Positions 7,137 to 8,320 of a DNA stretch of 8,320 nucleotides are shown here, one piece after another. The notes under the pieces were generated by a model that was given only the letters and a program-made list of their open reading frames with translations, searched no databases and was not told the DNA's origin. This DNA comes from Deltaproteobacteria bacterium (lineage in GTDB: Bacteria > Myxococcota > Polyangia > Polyangiales > B10-G4). Positions within the stretch are counted from its first letter, which is position 1. The number at the start of each line of letters is the position of its first letter. Where the stretch lies: assembly GCA_019312705.1 (NCBI GenBank), contig JAFDCW010000284.1, forward strand, positions 1 to 8,320. The letters run 5' to 3'. The translations under genes were made by a program, and so were the position numbers.

Positions 7137-7224
7137 ACCGTCGAACAGACGGTCCCGTGTCCGCCGGAATCGACGTGTCTACGTCCGAGGTACCGTCGTG
7201 CTGTAATCGTTGCGCTCTGACGGT
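7137..7224. repeat. Cluster of short inverted repeats in the divergent intergenic region
   Basis: ACCGTC occurs at 7137-7142 and 7192-7197; its complement GACGGT at 7148-7153 and 7219-7224. The first pair makes a 6-bp stem with a 5-base loop (GAACA), the second a pair separated by 21 bases. Between them GACGT-GTCT-ACGTC (7172-7185) is a further 5-bp dyad. The region is non-coding between divergent genes, so these may be binding sites for one regulator or just short GC-rich dyads. Confidence 0.35.
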
Positions 7225-7292
7225 GCTGGGCGCTTGGCCTTGGGGCAAATGAAGAACTTGCCGAGGAGGTGTCCGCCCCGCGCCCGACAGCG

Positions 7293-7321
7293 TTGACATC
7301 AAACGGCCCCACCGCTAAAAA
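7293..7321 (+). promoter_or_regulatory. Sigma-70-like promoter candidate for the nuo operon
   Basis: TTGACA (7293-7298), a perfect -35 consensus, is followed after exactly 17 bases by TAAAAA (7316-7321), which matches 4 of 6 -10 positions. It predicts a start near 7328 and a leader of about 70 bases before nuoA. It is the best promoter match seen in the window. Confidence 0.55.
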
Positions 7322-7398
7322 CCGCAAGCAAATCCAAGGAAAAGCGGGATCGCGGATAGTCCCCCTCGACCTCGGAAAACGACGGAGCTGCTCGCCCC

Positions 7399-7758
7399 AT
7401 GGCATCGGTTTACCTGCCTGTCTTCATCATGCTCTTGGTCGCCGCGACGGTCGCCGGGGCGATGTTCACTCTCACGAGCATCCTCGGGCCCAAGAACCCG
7501 AACCCCGCGAAGAGTCTGCCCTTCGAGAGCGGCTCGCTGACCCGCGGTGCGAACCACGTGCGGCCCAGCGTGAAGTTCTACCTCACGGCGATCCTCTTCG
7601 TGGTCTTCGATATCGAGGCGGTCTTCCTCTATCCGTGGGCCGGCATGTTCCGGGACCTCGGTTGGTTCGGCCTCGCGGAGATGTTCACCTTCCTCGCCGT
7701 CCTCGGCATCACCCTCGTCTACGCGTGGCGTAAGGGAGCTCTCGAATGGGAGAAGTAA
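7399..7758 (+). CDS. nuoA: NADH-quinone oxidoreductase subunit A
   Basis: A 119-residue inner-membrane subunit of respiratory complex I, part of the proton-pumping arm near the quinone-binding interface with NuoB/NuoCD/NuoH. Three hydrophobic helices fit the fold: about 5-27, 60-80 and 88-110. The conserved loop after helix 1 carries PFESG (41-45), as in E. coli NuoA. Helix 2 has the signature [20 protein letters not shown] (58-77) with acidic Asp71 and Glu73. The C-terminus [11 protein letters not shown] is typical. Length matches the family. GGAG at 7384-7387 lies 11 bases before the ATG, so ribosome binding looks modest. It is the first gene of the nuo operon and ends inside the nuoB start region. 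Confidence 0.95.
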   Translation: MASVYLPVFIMLLVAATVAGAMFTLTSILGPKNPNPAKSLPFESGSLTRGANHVRPSVKFYLTAILFVVFDIEAVFLYPWAGMFRDLGWFGLAEMFTFLAVLGITLVYAWRKGALEWEK

Positions 7759-8285
7759 TGAAGTTCGGCGATGAGGGCTTCTTCACGACGAAGTTCGAAT
7801 CGCTCCTCGCCTGGGCGCGGAAGTACTCTCTCTTCCAGTATCCCTTTGCGACGGCGTGCTGCGGCATGGAGTTCATGGCCACCGCGGCCCCGCGCTACGA
7901 TATCGCACGCTTCGGCGCGGAGGCCCCGCGCTTCAGCCCCCGCCAGGCGGACGTCCTGTGGGTCGTCGGCACCATCAGCCAGCGCCAGGCGCCGGTGCTC
8001 AAGCGCATCTACGACCAGATGGCGGACCCGAAGTGGGTCGTCTCCTTCGGCACCTGCGCGAGCTGCGGCGGCTTCTACGACAACTACACAACGGTCCCCG
8101 GGATCGACAAAATCATCCCCGTCGACGTGTACATTCCCGGGTGTCCGCCGCGGCCCGAGGCTGTCCTCGACGCCCTCATCTTGCTCCAGGAAAAGATTCA
8201 AAAGGGCGGCCGCGAGCCCATCGTGGTGCCTCCCAAGGAGGTCCCCACCCTCGCCCAGATCCGAGCGAAGAAGGCCTCGCGATGA
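7746..8285 (+). CDS. nuoB: NADH-quinone oxidoreductase subunit B (N2 cluster subunit)
   Basis: A 179-residue peripheral-arm subunit of complex I that binds the terminal [4Fe-4S] cluster N2, which passes electrons to quinone. Ligands are visible: the tandem Cys38-Cys39 in TACCGMEF, Cys104 in GTCASCGG and Cys133 in IPGCPPRPE. Family blocks [29 protein letters not shown] and [19 protein letters not shown] are intact. Cys107 is an extra Cys where many homologues have Ser or Thr. Two starts are plausible: ATG 7746 (GGGAG 7 bases upstream, overlapping nuoA by 13 bases) and ATG 7758 (TAATG overlap with the nuoA stop, GGAG 5 bases upstream, 175 residues). I give the longer form; the shorter is about equally likely. 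The stop overlaps the next ATG. Confidence 0.95.
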   Translation: MGEVMKFGDEGFFTTKFESLLAWARKYSLFQYPFATACCGMEFMATAAPRYDIARFGAEAPRFSPRQADVLWVVGTISQRQAPVLKRIYDQMADPKWVVSFGTCASCGGFYDNYTTVPGIDKIIPVDVYIPGCPPRPEAVLDALILLQEKIQKGGREPIVVPPKEVPTLAQIRAKKASR

Positions 8286-8320
8286 GCAAGAAAGCCCTCG
8301 ATCGGCTCAAGAAAGAGCTC
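8282..8320 (+). CDS. nuoC: Probable NADH-quinone oxidoreductase subunit C, first 13 codons
   Basis: ATG 8282-8284 overlaps the nuoB stop as ATGA and the frame stays open to the window end, encoding [13 protein letters not shown]. The residues are too few to identify a family. The call rests on position: nuoC or nuoCD normally follows nuoB. A charged helical N-terminus is compatible with NuoC. Confidence 0.7.
   Translation, partial: MSKKALDRLKKEL

Larger units (their letters stand above)
7001..7398. other. Divergent intergenic region, symporter / nuoA
   Basis: About 400 bases without a convincing gene. Besides the promoters and dyads listed separately, it has A-rich stretches near 7316-7342, unusual against the GC-rich surroundings and consistent with a promoter and leader region. 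Open frames crossing it on both strands have no recognisable protein character. Confidence 0.6.

Noticed and set aside
6275..7252. Plus-strand open frame of 325 codons opposite the symporter and intergenic region
   Set aside because: Charged, low-complexity translation without motifs; the opposite strand encodes clear AGCS segments.
7025..7405. Minus-strand open frame across the divergent intergenic region
   Set aside because: Starts inside nuoA, crosses both promoter candidates and shows no recognisable protein feature.
7719..8201. Minus-strand open frame opposite nuoB
   Set aside because: Antisense shadow of the NuoB coding sequence.
1..8320. Search for CRISPR arrays, tRNA/rRNA genes, insertion sequences and long direct repeats
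   Set aside because: No repeated spacer pattern, cloverleaf, transposase motif or terminal repeats were seen by eye.

Overview
The window looks like a chromosomal segment of a high-GC member of the Myxococcota (former Deltaproteobacteria). The base composition is strongly GC-rich with GC-rich third codon positions. The clearest lineage marker is a Ser/Thr kinase of myxobacterial type: it has an N-terminal zinc-ribbon-like segment, a Hanks kinase domain, a Pro/Ser/Thr-rich linker and a C-terminal domain resembling DUF2378 (TIGR02265). The lineage call is an inference from protein character, not from a marker-gene phylogeny.

Layout, left to right. (1) A plus-strand cluster runs from 1 to 2850. 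It holds the 3' end of an unidentified gene (stop at 73-75), then a 479-residue protein whose C-terminal half resembles M3-type metallopeptidases but lacks the HExxH zinc site, then a complete Xaa-Pro aminopeptidase (pepP) with all five metal ligands. A perfect 8-bp hairpin lies directly against the pepP start codon. (2) A 170-bp convergent gap (2851-3020) has one small inverted repeat and no gene. (3) A minus-strand cluster is read from 7000 down to 3021: a sodium:alanine (AGCS) symporter gene broken by a frameshift that coincides with a probable internal deletion, then the kinase, then a hotdog-fold thioesterase whose ATG overlaps the kinase stop (ATGA). (4) A divergent intergenic region of about 400 bp (7001-7398) holds sigma-70-like promoter candidates facing both ways and several short inverted repeats. 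(5) A plus-strand complex I operon begins with nuoA, nuoB and the first 13 codons of probable nuoC, each overlapping the next.

Functionally, the left cluster suggests peptide turnover. The minus cluster joins an amino-acid transporter relic, a cytosolic signalling kinase and an acyl-CoA thioesterase; a shared task is not obvious, but the ATGA overlap argues for co-translation of the last two. The right end is respiratory housekeeping. I see no mobile element, CRISPR array, tRNA or rRNA, and no convincing new multi-gene system. The items most worth checking are the degenerate peptidase, the damaged symporter, the hairpin at the pepP start, and the kinase-thioesterase coupling.
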